Counted from the stretch's first letter, positions 25,645-33,501 are shown. The stretch is 64,000 nt of DNA from Rhizobiaceae bacterium (GCA_016742175.1 JACVCH010000007.1:124001-188000); one strand, 5' to 3'. The notes: generated by a model from the letters alone, not told the origin. Translations and numbers: made by a program.

Positions 25645-25800
25645 TCAGAGAATGGCCAAAACCAAAAGGACTAATGCCGCCAAAAACAGCGCGAAAACAA
25701 GAATTAGATGTACGACCTCATTCGCCGACGTTGTGCTGCCATCTGAAAGGTCCTTGTCAGACCACATGAGGATCGCTCGGCTTAGGAATCTAAAGGACAT
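25645..25800 (-). CDS. 51-aa single-span membrane protein
   Basis: This short minus-strand gene begins MSFRFLSRAILMWSDKDLSD and ends with one strong membrane helix (residues about 33-51, rich in Leu, Val, Ala and Phe) followed at once by the stop. The ATG at 25800 is preceded by AGAAGGAA at ideal spacing, and 25 bases further upstream is an exact GGAAC-N17-GTT motif. The combination of a ribosome-binding site, a dedicated promoter and a membrane helix makes it a convincing gene despite its size. It converges with the DUF305 gene. Function unknown. Confidence 0.72.
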   Translation of the reverse strand: MSFRFLSRAILMWSDKDLSDGSTTSANEVVHLILVFALFLAALVLLVLAIL

Positions 25801-25824
25801 TGATTGTTCCTTCTAATGGTATCC

Positions 25825-25849
25825 AACTGCAATTTTAGCGGTTCGTTCC
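25825..25849 (-). promoter_or_regulatory. Candidate EcfG-type promoter for the 51-aa membrane protein
   Basis: Minus-strand GGAAC at 25845-25849 and GTT at 25825-25827, exactly 17 bases apart, 25 bases before the start codon. Confidence 0.75.
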
Positions 25850-25895
25850 TCACGGCATTGCGGTGCCGATGGAACAGACGAGAACTGGCCGAGCA

Positions 25896-26306
25896 ATGGA
25901 TGTAATCGAACGCACAGGGATCGATAATTTGCTCAGGTTCATTGCGCTCCTGGTCGAGGTGGCAGCGGTCGCGACCCTGGTGGTCGGCGCGCTTGCCGCT
26001 TCGGCCTTTTTTGTTCACGCCGTGAGAAGGCGGGAAGGATTTGAGGCAGCGTTTCATCGCTATCGGGTGGGCATTGCAAGAAGCCTGCTTTTGGCCGTCG
26101 AACTTCTCGTGGCCGCCGACCTTATCGGGACGGTTGTTGTCGAACCCACAATTGACAATCTGGCCGTCCTTGGCTTCATCGTTCTCATCCGCACGTTTCT
26201 CAGCTTTTCCTTGGAAGTAGAAATTGAGGGGCGACTCCCTTGGCGGCGGCACGTCCCAGGTAGACCACCGAGTGTCGACGAGAAAGGCGTCCCCCCTAAT
26301 TTGTGA
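25896..26306 (+). CDS. DUF1622 family membrane protein
   Basis: 136 aa from the ATG at 25896 (MDVIERTGIDNLLRF); an ATG at 25863 would add 11 residues. Three membrane helices, with the conserved FHRYRVGIARSLLLAVELLVAADLIGTV and LAVLGFIVLIRTFLSFSLEVEIEGRLPW that define DUF1622. Its Arg-rich tail faces the cytoplasm. Function unknown; the genes around it are stress-induced candidates, but no GGAAC motif was found directly upstream. Confidence 0.9.
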   Translation: MDVIERTGIDNLLRFIALLVEVAAVATLVVGALAASAFFVHAVRRREGFEAAFHRYRVGIARSLLLAVELLVAADLIGTVVVEPTIDNLAVLGFIVLIRTFLSFSLEVEIEGRLPWRRHVPGRPPSVDEKGVPPNL

Positions 26307-26454
26307 TTGTCATCATCATTTGCGCTGTGGATGGTGAACTGACATCCCAAGGGCGATGAAATGCCCCCATAGGGTCCCTGAACGTTGGCTCCTACGTATT
26401 GCACTGGAGGGTGACCGGCGGCACCGACACTTTGGCCTCGTTCTGCTGATCGAC

Positions 26455-26479
26455 GGAACGGAACCCGGCGACTGGCATT
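26455..26479 (+). promoter_or_regulatory. Looser stress-promoter match before the sigma gene (GGAAC-N18-TT)
   Basis: GGAAC at 26455-26459 and TT at 26478-26479, 20 bases before the sigma factor ATG; A stands where G is expected before TT. A second GGAAC at 26460 is out of register. It would allow autoregulation. Confidence 0.5.
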
Positions 26480-26498
26480 GGTCCTTTCTGGAGGACCG

Positions 26499-27032
26499 AT
26501 GCGAACAGAAATTTCAGGCAATCAATCCGATGTTGTTGCGCTCATTCCCGCTCTGCGGGGATTTGCGCGCACATTCTACCGCAACCGCGATGACGCAGAC
26601 GATCTGGTCCAAGAGACGCTCATGAAGGCGATTGGAGCCATCGACACGTTCAAGGAAGGTACGCAGCTGAAGTCCTGGCTGTTCACCATAATGCGGAACA
26701 CCTTCTATACGAAAGTTCGTAAGCAGCGGCGTGAGCCGGTCGGCGAGAAAGACATCGCGACCTGGCCGATTTCACAGCCTACGCAAGAATGGTCGCAACG
26801 CGGCATTGAACTGCAGGCTGCACTAGAGCGGTTGCCCGAAAGCCAGCGCGAGGTCATCGTCCTGATCGGCGTGCTGGGCGTAAGCTATGAAGAGGCCGCC
26901 GGGATTTGCAATTGCGAAATGGGCACGATCAAGAGCCGATTGAACCGTGCGAGAACGCGCCTCGCGTTCGAGATGGGCGAAACCTCTCGCGAGGCTGTCA
27001 ATCAATACGATCGAGCTGGGATACCCGCCTAA
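26499..27032 (+). CDS. EcfG-like (group ECF15) RNA polymerase sigma factor
   Basis: 177 aa; TCTGGAGG lies six bases before the ATG at 26499. Region 2 reads LRGFARTFYRNRDDADDLVQETLMKAI, then LKSWLFTIMRNTFYTKVRKQRRE; region 4 reads LERLPESQREVIVLIGVLGVSYEEAA, then CEMGTIKSRLNRARTRL. This matches the EcfG general-stress sigma factors of alphaproteobacteria, which recognise GGAAC-N16/17-CGTT. The window carries many such motifs. The 3' end overlaps a convergent NepR-like gene by 35 bases, an unusual arrangement because nepR normally precedes ecfG in the same operon. Confidence 0.9.
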   Translation: MRTEISGNQSDVVALIPALRGFARTFYRNRDDADDLVQETLMKAIGAIDTFKEGTQLKSWLFTIMRNTFYTKVRKQRREPVGEKDIATWPISQPTQEWSQRGIELQAALERLPESQREVIVLIGVLGVSYEEAAGICNCEMGTIKSRLNRARTRLAFEMGETSREAVNQYDRAGIPA

Positions 27033-27198
27033 CGCCACCACCGGACCGATCGATCTGCCTATCGTCCAACATCCGTCCCAGCCGCAGCGCAATTGATGAC
27101 AAATGCGGAGGTACGGGATCGTTTGCAACTAAGTCGATCCTGTCGCCCAGCGACGGCCCGTGGAATAGGGAACGGATATCTGCATTTGCGGACGTCAT
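26998..27198 (-). CDS. Small protein, candidate NepR-type anti-sigma factor
   Basis: 66 aa from the ATG at 27198, which has a perfect AGGAGG site six bases upstream. The core LGDRIDLVANDPVPPHLSSIALRLGRML gives two short helices around a PVP turn, as in NepR proteins (helix, then EPVPD-like turn, then helix). It runs head-on into the EcfG-like gene and overlaps its end by 35 bases. An exact GGAAC-N17-GTT motif stands upstream, as expected for a feedback inhibitor of EcfG. That it is a gene is well supported; the NepR assignment is inferred from a short pattern and context. Confidence 0.62.
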   Translation of the reverse strand: MTSANADIRSLFHGPSLGDRIDLVANDPVPPHLSSIALRLGRMLDDRQIDRSGGGVRRVSQLDRID

Positions 27199-27225
27199 AT
27201 TGCCTCCTGCCCAATTCAGCACATA

Positions 27226-27250
27226 AACCCGCTCAAACGCTAGCTGTTCC
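27226..27250 (-). promoter_or_regulatory. Candidate EcfG-type promoter for the NepR-like gene
   Basis: Minus-strand GGAAC at 27246-27250 and GTT at 27226-27228, exactly 17 bases apart, 28 bases before the start codon. Confidence 0.75.
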
Positions 27251-27389
27251 AACATATGTTAGTGATCTGCGCTGAGGACGCCGGAATATCTGTGCGGAAG
27301 AAAGCTCTCTGTGGGCTGACAAAGGTTAGTGACGACATGGTCGGATGGATGCTCTCCTCCTCCGTCACCTGGACAGGCAGGAGGGTCCG

Positions 27390-27602
27390 ATGCAAAACGT
27401 CACCACTGCACATGCTGTCGATTGGCTGTTTGCCGACAGAAGGGCGGGAAGTACCCTCTCTTTAGCTGACGCCGTTCGCCAAATCCGTCCGCTGGTTCCC
27501 CGGTTTGAGCTCACCGACGATGAGCTTGCTGATCTCGTTAGCTGGCACGCGGTACGATCGCAGGTAAACCTCCATTTTGACCGGACCACCGCTACGGACT
27601 AG
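27390..27602 (+). CDS. Small protein, unknown (70 aa)
   Basis: AGGAGGG lies seven bases before the ATG at 27390. The sequence is helical with mixed charge (AVDWLFADRRAGSTLSLADAVRQIRPLVPRFELTDDELADLVSWHAV) and has the look of a small folded domain. It precedes the Crp/Fnr gene by 50 bases. No family recognised. Confidence 0.62.
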   Translation: MQNVTTAHAVDWLFADRRAGSTLSLADAVRQIRPLVPRFELTDDELADLVSWHAVRSQVNLHFDRTTATD

Positions 27603-27652
27603 CATGACGCCCCTTTAACCTGCGCTGTCTGGCGCAGGGAAGGGAGGAAGAA

Positions 27653-28432
27653 ATGCCGAACCCGCTCTCGCGCAAGCTCCTGTCTGTGGCCACGTTGCCG
27701 CCATCGGATATCGAGCTGCTCGACATGATTTTCGATCAAAGGTTCGAAGCGCCTGCACACACAAACCTCATCAATGAGGGCGATGCTCCCGCCTGCATCC
27801 ATCTTATAACGGATGGCTTTGCATGCCGGAGCAAAGGACTGTCCAGCGGGCGGCGACAGATCGTGTCCTATTTGGTTCCAGGTGATCTGTGCGATGCACA
27901 CGTTCGGATATTGGGCAGGATGGATCATACGATTTCCACCCTGACCGACTGCACCCTCGTACGCATTTCGCAGACGCATATGGATCAGATCATGGAAAGA
28001 CCATCGCTCGCGCGCGCGATGTGGTGGTCGACCCTTGTTGAAGAAAGCGTTCTTCGTGAGTGGCTCGTCAACGTGGGATCGCGGCCCGCCAAACAAAGGC
28101 TGGCGCACCTGTTTTGCGAACTCTACGTGCGATTGAGAGCGGTCGGCCTAGCTCAGGATCACAGCTACTCGCTGCCGCTCACCCAGCATGAACTCGGCGA
28201 GACCGTAGGACTGACGAGTGTACACGTCAATCGAGCACTGCAAGCTATGCGCGCCGAAGGGCTGATCGTTCTGCACCAAAAGGAACTCGAAATTCTAGAT
28301 CCCGCTCGCTTGGTGGAGGTTGCAGGATTTCACATCGCATATCTGCATTTTGGAACTCGCCATGGACCGGACAGTTCGGTGGGTACCGAACTCGACGCAG
28401 GTCCAGAGCCAAGGCGCAAGAAAGTGCCGTAA
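27653..28432 (+). CDS. Crp/Fnr-family transcriptional regulator
   Basis: 259 aa; GGAAGGGAGG precedes the ATG. The cNMP-binding-like barrel covers residues about 15-120 (INEGDAPACIHLITDGFACRSK, SYLVPGDLCDAHVRIL), followed by a dimer helix and a winged HTH with LPLTQHELGETVGLTSVHVNRALQAMRAEGLI. There is no N-terminal Cys cluster, so it is not a classic iron-sulfur FNR; it belongs with the many rhizobial Crp-like regulators of unknown ligand. It overlaps the DUF6894 gene by one base. Confidence 0.92.
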   Translation: MPNPLSRKLLSVATLPPSDIELLDMIFDQRFEAPAHTNLINEGDAPACIHLITDGFACRSKGLSSGRRQIVSYLVPGDLCDAHVRILGRMDHTISTLTDCTLVRISQTHMDQIMERPSLARAMWWSTLVEESVLREWLVNVGSRPAKQRLAHLFCELYVRLRAVGLAQDHSYSLPLTQHELGETVGLTSVHVNRALQAMRAEGLIVLHQKELEILDPARLVEVAGFHIAYLHFGTRHGPDSSVGTELDAGPEPRRKKVP

Positions 28433-28731
28433 TGCCACGCTATTTCTTCGACTTCGAGGTCAACGGCCAAGCCGCTCCTGATTCCGAAGGATTGGAATTG
28501 CGCACTGACCTCGACGCTTGCAAGGAAGCTGCCGGCACGTTGGCGGTGATGGTGGCCGAGCAAGTTCAAGAAACCGGCGAACAGCTCGAGGCTGCCGTGG
28601 TCGTGAGAGATCAGCTGCGACAACTGATTTTCGAAGCCGCGATGTCTTACACGAGTACAGTCACTCGACCGCCGACAAATCAAGCACAGCCAAAAAATGC
28701 GTCCGGCTTAGCTTCGCGCCGCTCTCAGTGA
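28432..28731 (+). CDS. DUF6894-type small protein
   Basis: 99 aa. MPRYFFDFEVNGQAAPDSEGLELRTDLDACKEAAGTLA is the usual start of this rhizobial family (PRYFFD, D-x-EG-x-EL), followed by a helix with VVRDQLRQLIFEAAM. Its start codon shares a base with the Crp/Fnr stop. Function unknown. The last 25 residues are polar and may be disordered. Confidence 0.82.
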   Translation: MPRYFFDFEVNGQAAPDSEGLELRTDLDACKEAAGTLAVMVAEQVQETGEQLEAAVVVRDQLRQLIFEAAMSYTSTVTRPPTNQAQPKNASGLASRRSQ

Positions 28732-28754
28732 GCAAGGTCCGTTCCAGCCTCAAC

Positions 28755-29084
28755 TCACTCTTTGTCGATACCTTTGTAAGTATGCTTGAACGTCGCATCG
28801 CCGCTTTTGTCTCCCGAAATCACTTCCGGTTCTGCGCTGGAAACGCCGTCGTTGTGGCCACCGTGCTGCGTCTTCGCATACTGTCCTTTCGCGTCATTCT
28901 CAGGTGAGTTCGCCATGCTGCCAGCTTGATCGGACTGACGCGTTTCCTCGTTCGTTTCCTCAGGAGATTGGGAAAGACCGTGCCCATGGGGATTTTTCGG
29001 CATTCCCGCATTCTGGTCCGTCTCAGTGCCGGATGGGCGGTCTTTCGGGATGTAAATGCCGTCTTCGCGCTTTCTATCTGCCAT
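28755..29084 (-). CDS. Hydrophilic, disordered stress-type protein
   Basis: 109 aa with no hydrophobic core, rich in Gly, Asn, Asp, Gln and Lys (PKNPHGHGLSQSPEETNEET, KGQYAKTQHGGHNDG). The composition resembles hydrophilins. AAGGAG lies nine bases before the ATG at 29084, and an exact GGAAC-N17-GTT motif lies 23 bases further upstream. A desiccation or osmotic role is an inference from composition and promoter. Confidence 0.72.
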   Translation of the reverse strand: MADRKREDGIYIPKDRPSGTETDQNAGMPKNPHGHGLSQSPEETNEETRQSDQAGSMANSPENDAKGQYAKTQHGGHNDGVSSAEPEVISGDKSGDATFKHTYKGIDKE

Positions 29085-29107
29085 TTGAACACTCCTTTTT
29101 GTAATCG

Positions 29108-29132
29108 AACGAGGCGATTATCGACATGTTCC
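29108..29132 (-). promoter_or_regulatory. Candidate EcfG-type promoter for the hydrophilin-like gene
   Basis: Minus-strand GGAAC at 29128-29132 and GTT at 29108-29110, exactly 17 bases apart. Confidence 0.75.
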
Positions 29133-29139
29133 CAAGCAC

Positions 29140-29346
29140 TCAAGGGAGCGAGTCGCCCTGCAGCGCCGGCTGCGTATGGAACGCTCTCAAGAGCTCCTCT
29201 CGGGTTTGGATGCCTTGTTCATAAAGCCGGAAAATTCGTTGGCGACGCTGATCGTAGCTCTCAGTGGTGTCGCGCGTTTTCCGTAGTTCGTATGCAAGCT
29301 CGTCAATGAAGCGCAGATCATAGGCGTCAAAGTATTTCTGTCGCAT
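29140..29346 (-). CDS. Small charged helical protein, unknown
   Basis: 68 aa; GGAGAG stands seven bases before the ATG. It is one long charged helix with aromatic residues (FDAYDLRFIDELAYELRKTRD, then QRRQRIFRLYEQGIQTREELLRAF), so probably folded. A near-consensus stress motif with an 18-base spacer (29381-29406) lies upstream. No family recognised. Confidence 0.65.
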   Translation of the reverse strand: MRQKYFDAYDLRFIDELAYELRKTRDTTESYDQRRQRIFRLYEQGIQTREELLRAFHTQPALQGDSLP

Positions 29347-29380
29347 CCAACTCTCCGCCGACGATTAGCCACATCCGCCT

Positions 29381-29406
29381 AACCGAGAATCGTGAGTGCC
29401 TGTTCC
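29381..29406 (-). promoter_or_regulatory. Possible stress promoter with 18-base spacer
   Basis: Minus-strand GGAAC (29402-29406) and GTT (29381-29383) are 18 bases apart, one more than the other sites. It lies 35 bases before the 68-aa gene. Confidence 0.4.
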
Positions 29407-30222
29407 CGGATGTGTGCGAAACCGAAATAAAAGCCCCAGTCGTGGCTCGGCCTGGGGCTGCTCAGCGGCGGCTCTTTCGATCAATGTCACTTCAGGCGCA
29501 TCCTCATCTCGTGCGCGATCGACCTTCGTGCCCAAGGTGGTGAGCTTACGACCTCGATAGCGGTCGGTCGGCGTGGCGCGAGTTTGAATAGTGTCGGGGT
29601 TGGAGGGTTCGGCGCGAGCTCCGCCAACATCCCACGAGGCTGCAACGTAGCCACGCCGGCACGCCTCGGAATTCATCGCCCCGTCGTCAATAACCACAAA
29701 GGCAAGCGGCGCTCCTCAGCGGGGCAAAGATACGCGATCCGACATTTCATCGAACCGCAACGTGAAAGTTCCACCTCAGACTGACGCAACGCCGCGCCCC
29801 GCTGGTAAGCCCATCGTGGAGTAAGAGGAGCCTTAGCCATAGGCATCTTGACGGCCGGTGGGATTGCCTGTCATCGGCCGCTTTGTTTAACTTTCCAACG
29901 CTGCGACCGGGTCCCAACAGTCACCCGTCGCGGTGCGGCTAGCGGTCCCGGCATGGAGAGCTAGCCGCTTCTAATTGTGCTGAAACATATCGCCACCAAC
30001 GCAATTAGATGAATACCGCAGCGCTCAGTCCCCAAATCCCAGAAGCTGCGGTGTGGCCTCGAAGCAATCCAATTGGGGCCGGATGCGGCCGATGATCATT
30101 CTTCATCGGCCGCATTCTCTTCGTGGGTTGCTGAGCGGCTTCTAGATCGAAGGGTTAGGACCCACCTCTGCAACTCCCTGTCACCGTCCACATTGAGTCG
30201 CAGTCCCACTGGAGGATCCGCT
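29407..30222. other. About 815 bases with no firm gene
   Basis: A minus-strand frame ending at 29365 and starting near 29697 (110 codons) lacks a ribosome-binding site and is Arg/Thr/Pro rich, so I do not call it. A strong hairpin (11-bp stem, 30085-30095 with 30103-30113, sequence GCGGCCGATGA and its complement) lies near the right end with no good T run; it may be a structured leader or a terminator. Confidence 0.4.
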
Positions 30223-30465
30223 ATGAGCACCAGCCGACCCACGAACTTACCGATCGATGTCAGCCCTCATCTGGCGGCAAGAGAGGCTATGAGAGGGTTT
30301 CAACAACGGGTGCTCGTTACGCGCGAGACTTTCGGTGCTGACGGGCACACTGCTCGTGTTCTGATTAATGGCGACTACTACGACGTCAATATTGGAGAGC
30401 TTGATCGCCTGAAAGCGGGAGCCAAGCTCACCGATTTGGAAATCTATCCCGTGGCCGGAGACTGA
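30223..30465 (+). CDS. Small protein, unknown (80 aa)
   Basis: GGAGGAT lies six bases before the ATG at 30223. The sequence has a disordered start, then QQRVLVTRETFGADGHTARVLINGDYYDVNIGELDRLKAGAKLTDLEIYPV, which looks like a small beta domain. Three bases separate it from the DUF982 gene, so the two are co-transcribed. Confidence 0.65.
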   Translation: MSTSRPTNLPIDVSPHLAAREAMRGFQQRVLVTRETFGADGHTARVLINGDYYDVNIGELDRLKAGAKLTDLEIYPVAGD

Positions 30466-30468
30466 ACG

Positions 30469-30813
30469 ATGGACCTCGGGCGCTTTGACAAGCCAGTTCG
30501 CATCTTCATCGAAGAGCGCGGGACGATCGCACATAACGTAGCAAGCACCGCGCAGGCGGCGGACATACTGCTCCACCGCTGGCCGGGCGATCCAGCCGTC
30601 AAAAAACACCTAAATGCGCGAATTGCCTGCATAGCAATTCTTGAAGGGCTGAAAGAGGCGCGGGCGGCTCGGCTTGCATTCGAAGCAGCCGCCGCCGACG
30701 TTTGTTCCCACAAGCGAAGGACCGAAGCTTTGGCAAAAACGCCCCCGCAAACTCAAGCGCGACCAGTAGAATTGCGGGTGCGAGCAGAATCGGCGACCAT
30801 TGCGTGCAGCTGA
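30469..30813 (+). CDS. DUF982 protein, first of three in the window
   Basis: 114 aa. FDKPVRIFIEERGTIAHNVASTAQAADILLHRWPGD shows the DUF982 pattern (PV-x-I, then an Ala-rich helix and a WP). The tail after about residue 75 is basic and disordered. DUF982 proteins are almost restricted to Rhizobiales and have no known function. The gene follows the 80-aa gene in one unit. Confidence 0.82.
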   Translation: MDLGRFDKPVRIFIEERGTIAHNVASTAQAADILLHRWPGDPAVKKHLNARIACIAILEGLKEARAARLAFEAAAADVCSHKRRTEALAKTPPQTQARPVELRVRAESATIACS

Positions 30814-30853
30814 TTTTGGGCGTAGTCGGACACATCTACTGTGGAGATGTGAT

Positions 30854-31309
30854 TTGGACCAGAACAATCAAGCGCCGGCTGTCGATCCCATGCCGAGTGT
30901 CGAACTAACGTCAGAGATCGTGTCTGCCTATGTTGCCAACAACCCTGTCCCGGTCGCAGAACTGCCGTCGTTGATAGAAAGCGTTCATCAGGCGCTGTCG
31001 CGAATTGCCATTCCGAAATCGAACGACGCTCAGCTTGATGCCAAGCCGGCGGTCAATCCGAAAAGGTCCGTGTTCGAAGACTATATCGTCTGCCTGGACG
31101 ACGGCAAAAAGTTTAAGTCACTCAAGCGCCATCTTCACCTGTTGGGCATGACGCCCGATGAGTATCGGCAGAAGTGGAACTTGCCGAGTGACTACCCGAT
31201 GGTAGCGCCTGGATACGCCAGACAACGATCCGAATTGGCGAAGGCGATCGGTCTCGGCCAAAAAAGATCTGCGAACAAGAAGCGCCAGAAGCGCGCGCAG
31301 GCTGCTTAA
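30854..31309 (+). CDS. MucR/Ros-family transcriptional regulator
   Basis: About 151 aa from a TTG at 30854 (GGAG seven bases upstream), or 139 aa from the ATG at 30890. LTSEIVSAYVANNPVPVAELPSLIESVHQAL at the start and VCLDDGKKFKSLKRHLHLLGMTPDEYRQKWNLPSDYPMVAPGYA in the second half are diagnostic of MucR. The position of the second zinc Cys of Ros is Asp here; several rhizobial MucR homologues are known to fold without zinc. MucR-type regulators bind AT-rich DNA and act as global silencers of symbiosis, exopolysaccharide and horizontally acquired genes. The tail is very basic. Confidence 0.93.
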   Translation: MDQNNQAPAVDPMPSVELTSEIVSAYVANNPVPVAELPSLIESVHQALSRIAIPKSNDAQLDAKPAVNPKRSVFEDYIVCLDDGKKFKSLKRHLHLLGMTPDEYRQKWNLPSDYPMVAPGYARQRSELAKAIGLGQKRSANKKRQKRAQAA

Positions 31310-31775
31310 TCGGAACACTCATGTTCATGACGGTCGTGACCTTCAATGACGCGACCGTCATAGCCAATTGTGTCCGTTCAGGTCTGTTAGTAGCGGCTTC
31401 TATGCCCGAGCCAGTAAGTGCAGTATCTGCTTGCAAGCGGACCTAGAAATCGATCCCGCGGAAACGATTGGGCTTGAACAGGGTCGACTTGATCCATCAA
31501 GGCAGAACTTTCGAAAAATAGGCATCGCGGCGCTTCATCGCGAATGATTCTGATATTTCTAACATGACAACGCGCAGGGCAAGGCTGCGACGATAGGGTA
31601 GGGGGCGGTGCGCCAGCCGAACTCGCAGCTCCAAGTCCCCGCGAATGGGTGGCCTGAGAGATATCCCACAGATGCCGCCTACTTGAACGGATCAAACGGC
31701 AACCTCACATATTTTTCGCACCGCCGGGTGACGGCGGGTGTTGTGTGCAACATGCTCAACAAATGAGAGGATAAA
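31310..31775. other. About 465 bases without a gene
   Basis: A 10-bp hairpin just after mucR (31327-31336 with 31352-31361) may end its transcript. No coding sequence recognised. Confidence 0.4.
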
Positions 31776-32072
31776 ATGGAGAGCAGAGCCTTCGCGAAAC
31801 CCATCTATCTCAAGGATGGAACCCTCGTGCGGGAAGTCACCAATGTCGACGACGCGATCGATTTTTTGGCCGAATGGCCGAGTAGCAAGCGGGACATCCT
31901 CCATGAGGCGGCGATGCGCACGTGCATCATGGCTCATGATGGACTGAAGCCGGTCAAGGTCGCGCGGGATGCGCTGCGAGCCTTCGCCGTCAAGAAAGGT
32001 ATCCTGGAAAAGGAGCCAGCCGTCAGGCCATGGATGTTGAAGCCCAACTCGGGCGGTCGCGCTCACGCCTGA
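31776..32072 (+). CDS. DUF982 protein, second copy
   Basis: 98 aa; GAGAGGA before the ATG. FAKPIYLKDGTLVREVTNVDDAIDFLAEWPSSKRDILHEAAMRTCIMAHDG carries the DUF982 features (P-x-Y/V at the start, a Val-x-Asp helix, WP). It lies 33 bases before the third copy in the same direction, so the two form an operon. Confidence 0.85.
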   Translation: MESRAFAKPIYLKDGTLVREVTNVDDAIDFLAEWPSSKRDILHEAAMRTCIMAHDGLKPVKVARDALRAFAVKKGILEKEPAVRPWMLKPNSGGRAHA

Positions 32073-32105
32073 TCTTTTCGTATTCAAGCTGCATAGGAGG
32101 ATGAC

Positions 32106-32390
32106 ATGCTTGCGAAGCCCTTTGAGAAGCCCGTCCGCGTGTGGGTGGGGCTTGGATTCCCTCGACAACTGAACAATGTCGCTGATGCCTACCAGATGCT
32201 ATTGGGCTGGTGCGGCAACAGTCCCGAGCAAAAGGCCGCCATCCGCGCGTGCAAAGCAGCACTTGCTGGCGATGTTGACGCCGAGACTGCTCGCGGCGTC
32301 CTCGTCGCGTTTGCGAGGAAGAAGGATATCCTCGTGGAGGACGGCTCGATGCCGCCGCCAATGAACGCGGGCCGAGAAACCCATATCTGA
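32106..32390 (+). CDS. DUF982 protein, third copy
   Basis: 94 aa; AGGAGG in good position before the ATG at 32106. PFEKPVRVWVGLGFPRQLNNVADAYQMLLGW is followed by the same helical half as in the preceding gene (KAAIRACKAALAGDVDAETARGVLVAFARKKDIL). The two neighbours probably arose by tandem duplication and are more like each other than like the copy at 30469. Confidence 0.85.
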   Translation: MLAKPFEKPVRVWVGLGFPRQLNNVADAYQMLLGWCGNSPEQKAAIRACKAALAGDVDAETARGVLVAFARKKDILVEDGSMPPPMNAGRETHI

Positions 32391-32413
32391 CTTGCCTAGC
32401 GACAGTGCTTCTG

Positions 32414-32441
32414 GCGGGCCGGGTGATAAGCCCCGGCCCGC
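32414..32441. terminator. GC-rich hairpin after the DUF982 pair
   Basis: A 10-bp stem (32414-32423 with 32432-32441), a loop of about 8 bases, and no T run. It lies 24 bases after the DUF982 stop. The rest of the segment to 32672 has no recognised gene; a plus frame from 32392 lacks a ribosome-binding site. Confidence 0.5.
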
Positions 32442-32672
32442 ACTTGATGGCGATACGACCGCAATCCTTTCCGAATTGAGCCCGCTGGCGGAACAGAACA
32501 ATACTAGCCGAAACCCATGCCGCACCGGGGAGGGACGCTGCGCGATCGATATCTGTTGTTTGGAAGTCCTAATCCCGCGTCCCGTCACGATCATCGAAGT
32601 CGATGACGTTAACCTCATGACCATCGAGTATCATAGCAGTGACGAAGTCGCGACTCGCGCGGATAGCAGGTT

Positions 32673-32966
32673 TTAGTCCGCACGGAACTCGTCGAAGGCA
32701 GCTCGAACGCGCTCAACATCATCAGCGTCGTTGATGTCCACCGATACTTCGACGGCCCCGTTCAGCGGCGCGTCATCACGATCACCTGGGCTCGGTTCAC
32801 CCCCGCCGAAGTCAGCTCCAGACGGCTCGTCGCCTGCACTGTTTTCAGGACCTGGCGTGGAAACGAATATATCCGCCCGATCGATACCGTGCTCCTGAAC
32901 CAGCCTCTCGACGACGGAATCCGCTTGCTCACGCGAATGAAAATTTCCTCTGATGTTCGTGCCCAT
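32673..32966 (-). CDS. Small acidic protein, general-stress-17M-like N-terminus
   Basis: 97 aa from the ATG at 32966, with AAGGAAAAC upstream. The start NIRGNFHSREQADSVVERLVQEHGIDRADIFVST resembles the segment of general stress protein 17M-type domains that handle a helix-turn-strand unit. A Gly/Asp-rich loop leads to VEVSVDINDADDVERVRAAFDEF. It is a probable small alpha/beta cytoplasmic protein. Function unknown. Confidence 0.68.
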   Translation of the reverse strand: MGTNIRGNFHSREQADSVVERLVQEHGIDRADIFVSTPGPENSAGDEPSGADFGGGEPSPGDRDDAPLNGAVEVSVDINDADDVERVRAAFDEFRAD

Positions 32967-33155
32967 GAGGTTTTCCTTTTTGTTAGTTTCCAATTCACAT
33001 TGAACAATTCGCGGCTCTCGTATCCGTTAAGATCAAATGCCCCGTTTTCACGCCGCCTCACATGCAATCGACGGACGCGCGCCATTAAGTCAGCCGCGCG
33101 GAAATGTCCGAAGTTGATAGGTGCTAACTGGTCGACCCGAGCGTCTCCCGAGCGT

Positions 33156-33500
33156 TCAAGACGAGTTCTCTACAGCATCCTCGAACCAGTCCACATATGG
33201 GGTGTTCTTCACCATCTTGCGCCCGTAGTCCGGAGCACCGTCATCCCACCAGACCGGCCCACGCTCACCCAGGGCAATTTTTGCCTCATCGACCCGAGCT
33301 CGAGCTACACGCACCTCTGCCTGATTACCTGACCATTGCGCCCGCCCGACGTCGCGACGCGCCGCCATGAGATCCTTTGTGAATTGCTCTCGCTCGATCG
33401 CCGTCAAAGTCGGGTTCGATTTCCGCCACAATCTGCCGTTGACGACGATGTAACGCCCGTCGGGCGTTTCGAGCGGGCCGGTCTCTCGAGCGACTGTCAT
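33156..33500 (-). CDS. Conserved rhizobial protein of unknown function (114 aa)
   Basis: The sequence TPDGRYIVVNGRLWRKSNPTLTAIEREQFTKDLMAARRDV, then VDEAKIALGERGPVWWDDGAPDYGRKMVKNTPYVDWF, is a recurring pattern in alphaproteobacteria, though no function is known to me. It starts one base after the stop of the preceding periplasmic-protein gene, so it is the third gene of an operon that begins with DUF3606 at 34145 and an exact GGAAC-N17-GTT promoter. Confidence 0.8.
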   Translation of the reverse strand: MTVARETGPLETPDGRYIVVNGRLWRKSNPTLTAIEREQFTKDLMAARRDVGRAQWSGNQAEVRVARARVDEAKIALGERGPVWWDDGAPDYGRKMVKNTPYVDWFEDAVENSS

Positions 33501-33501
33501 C

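Noticed and set aside
29365-29697. 110-codon minus-strand frame
   Set aside because: GTG start without a ribosome-binding site, with no recognisable sequence.
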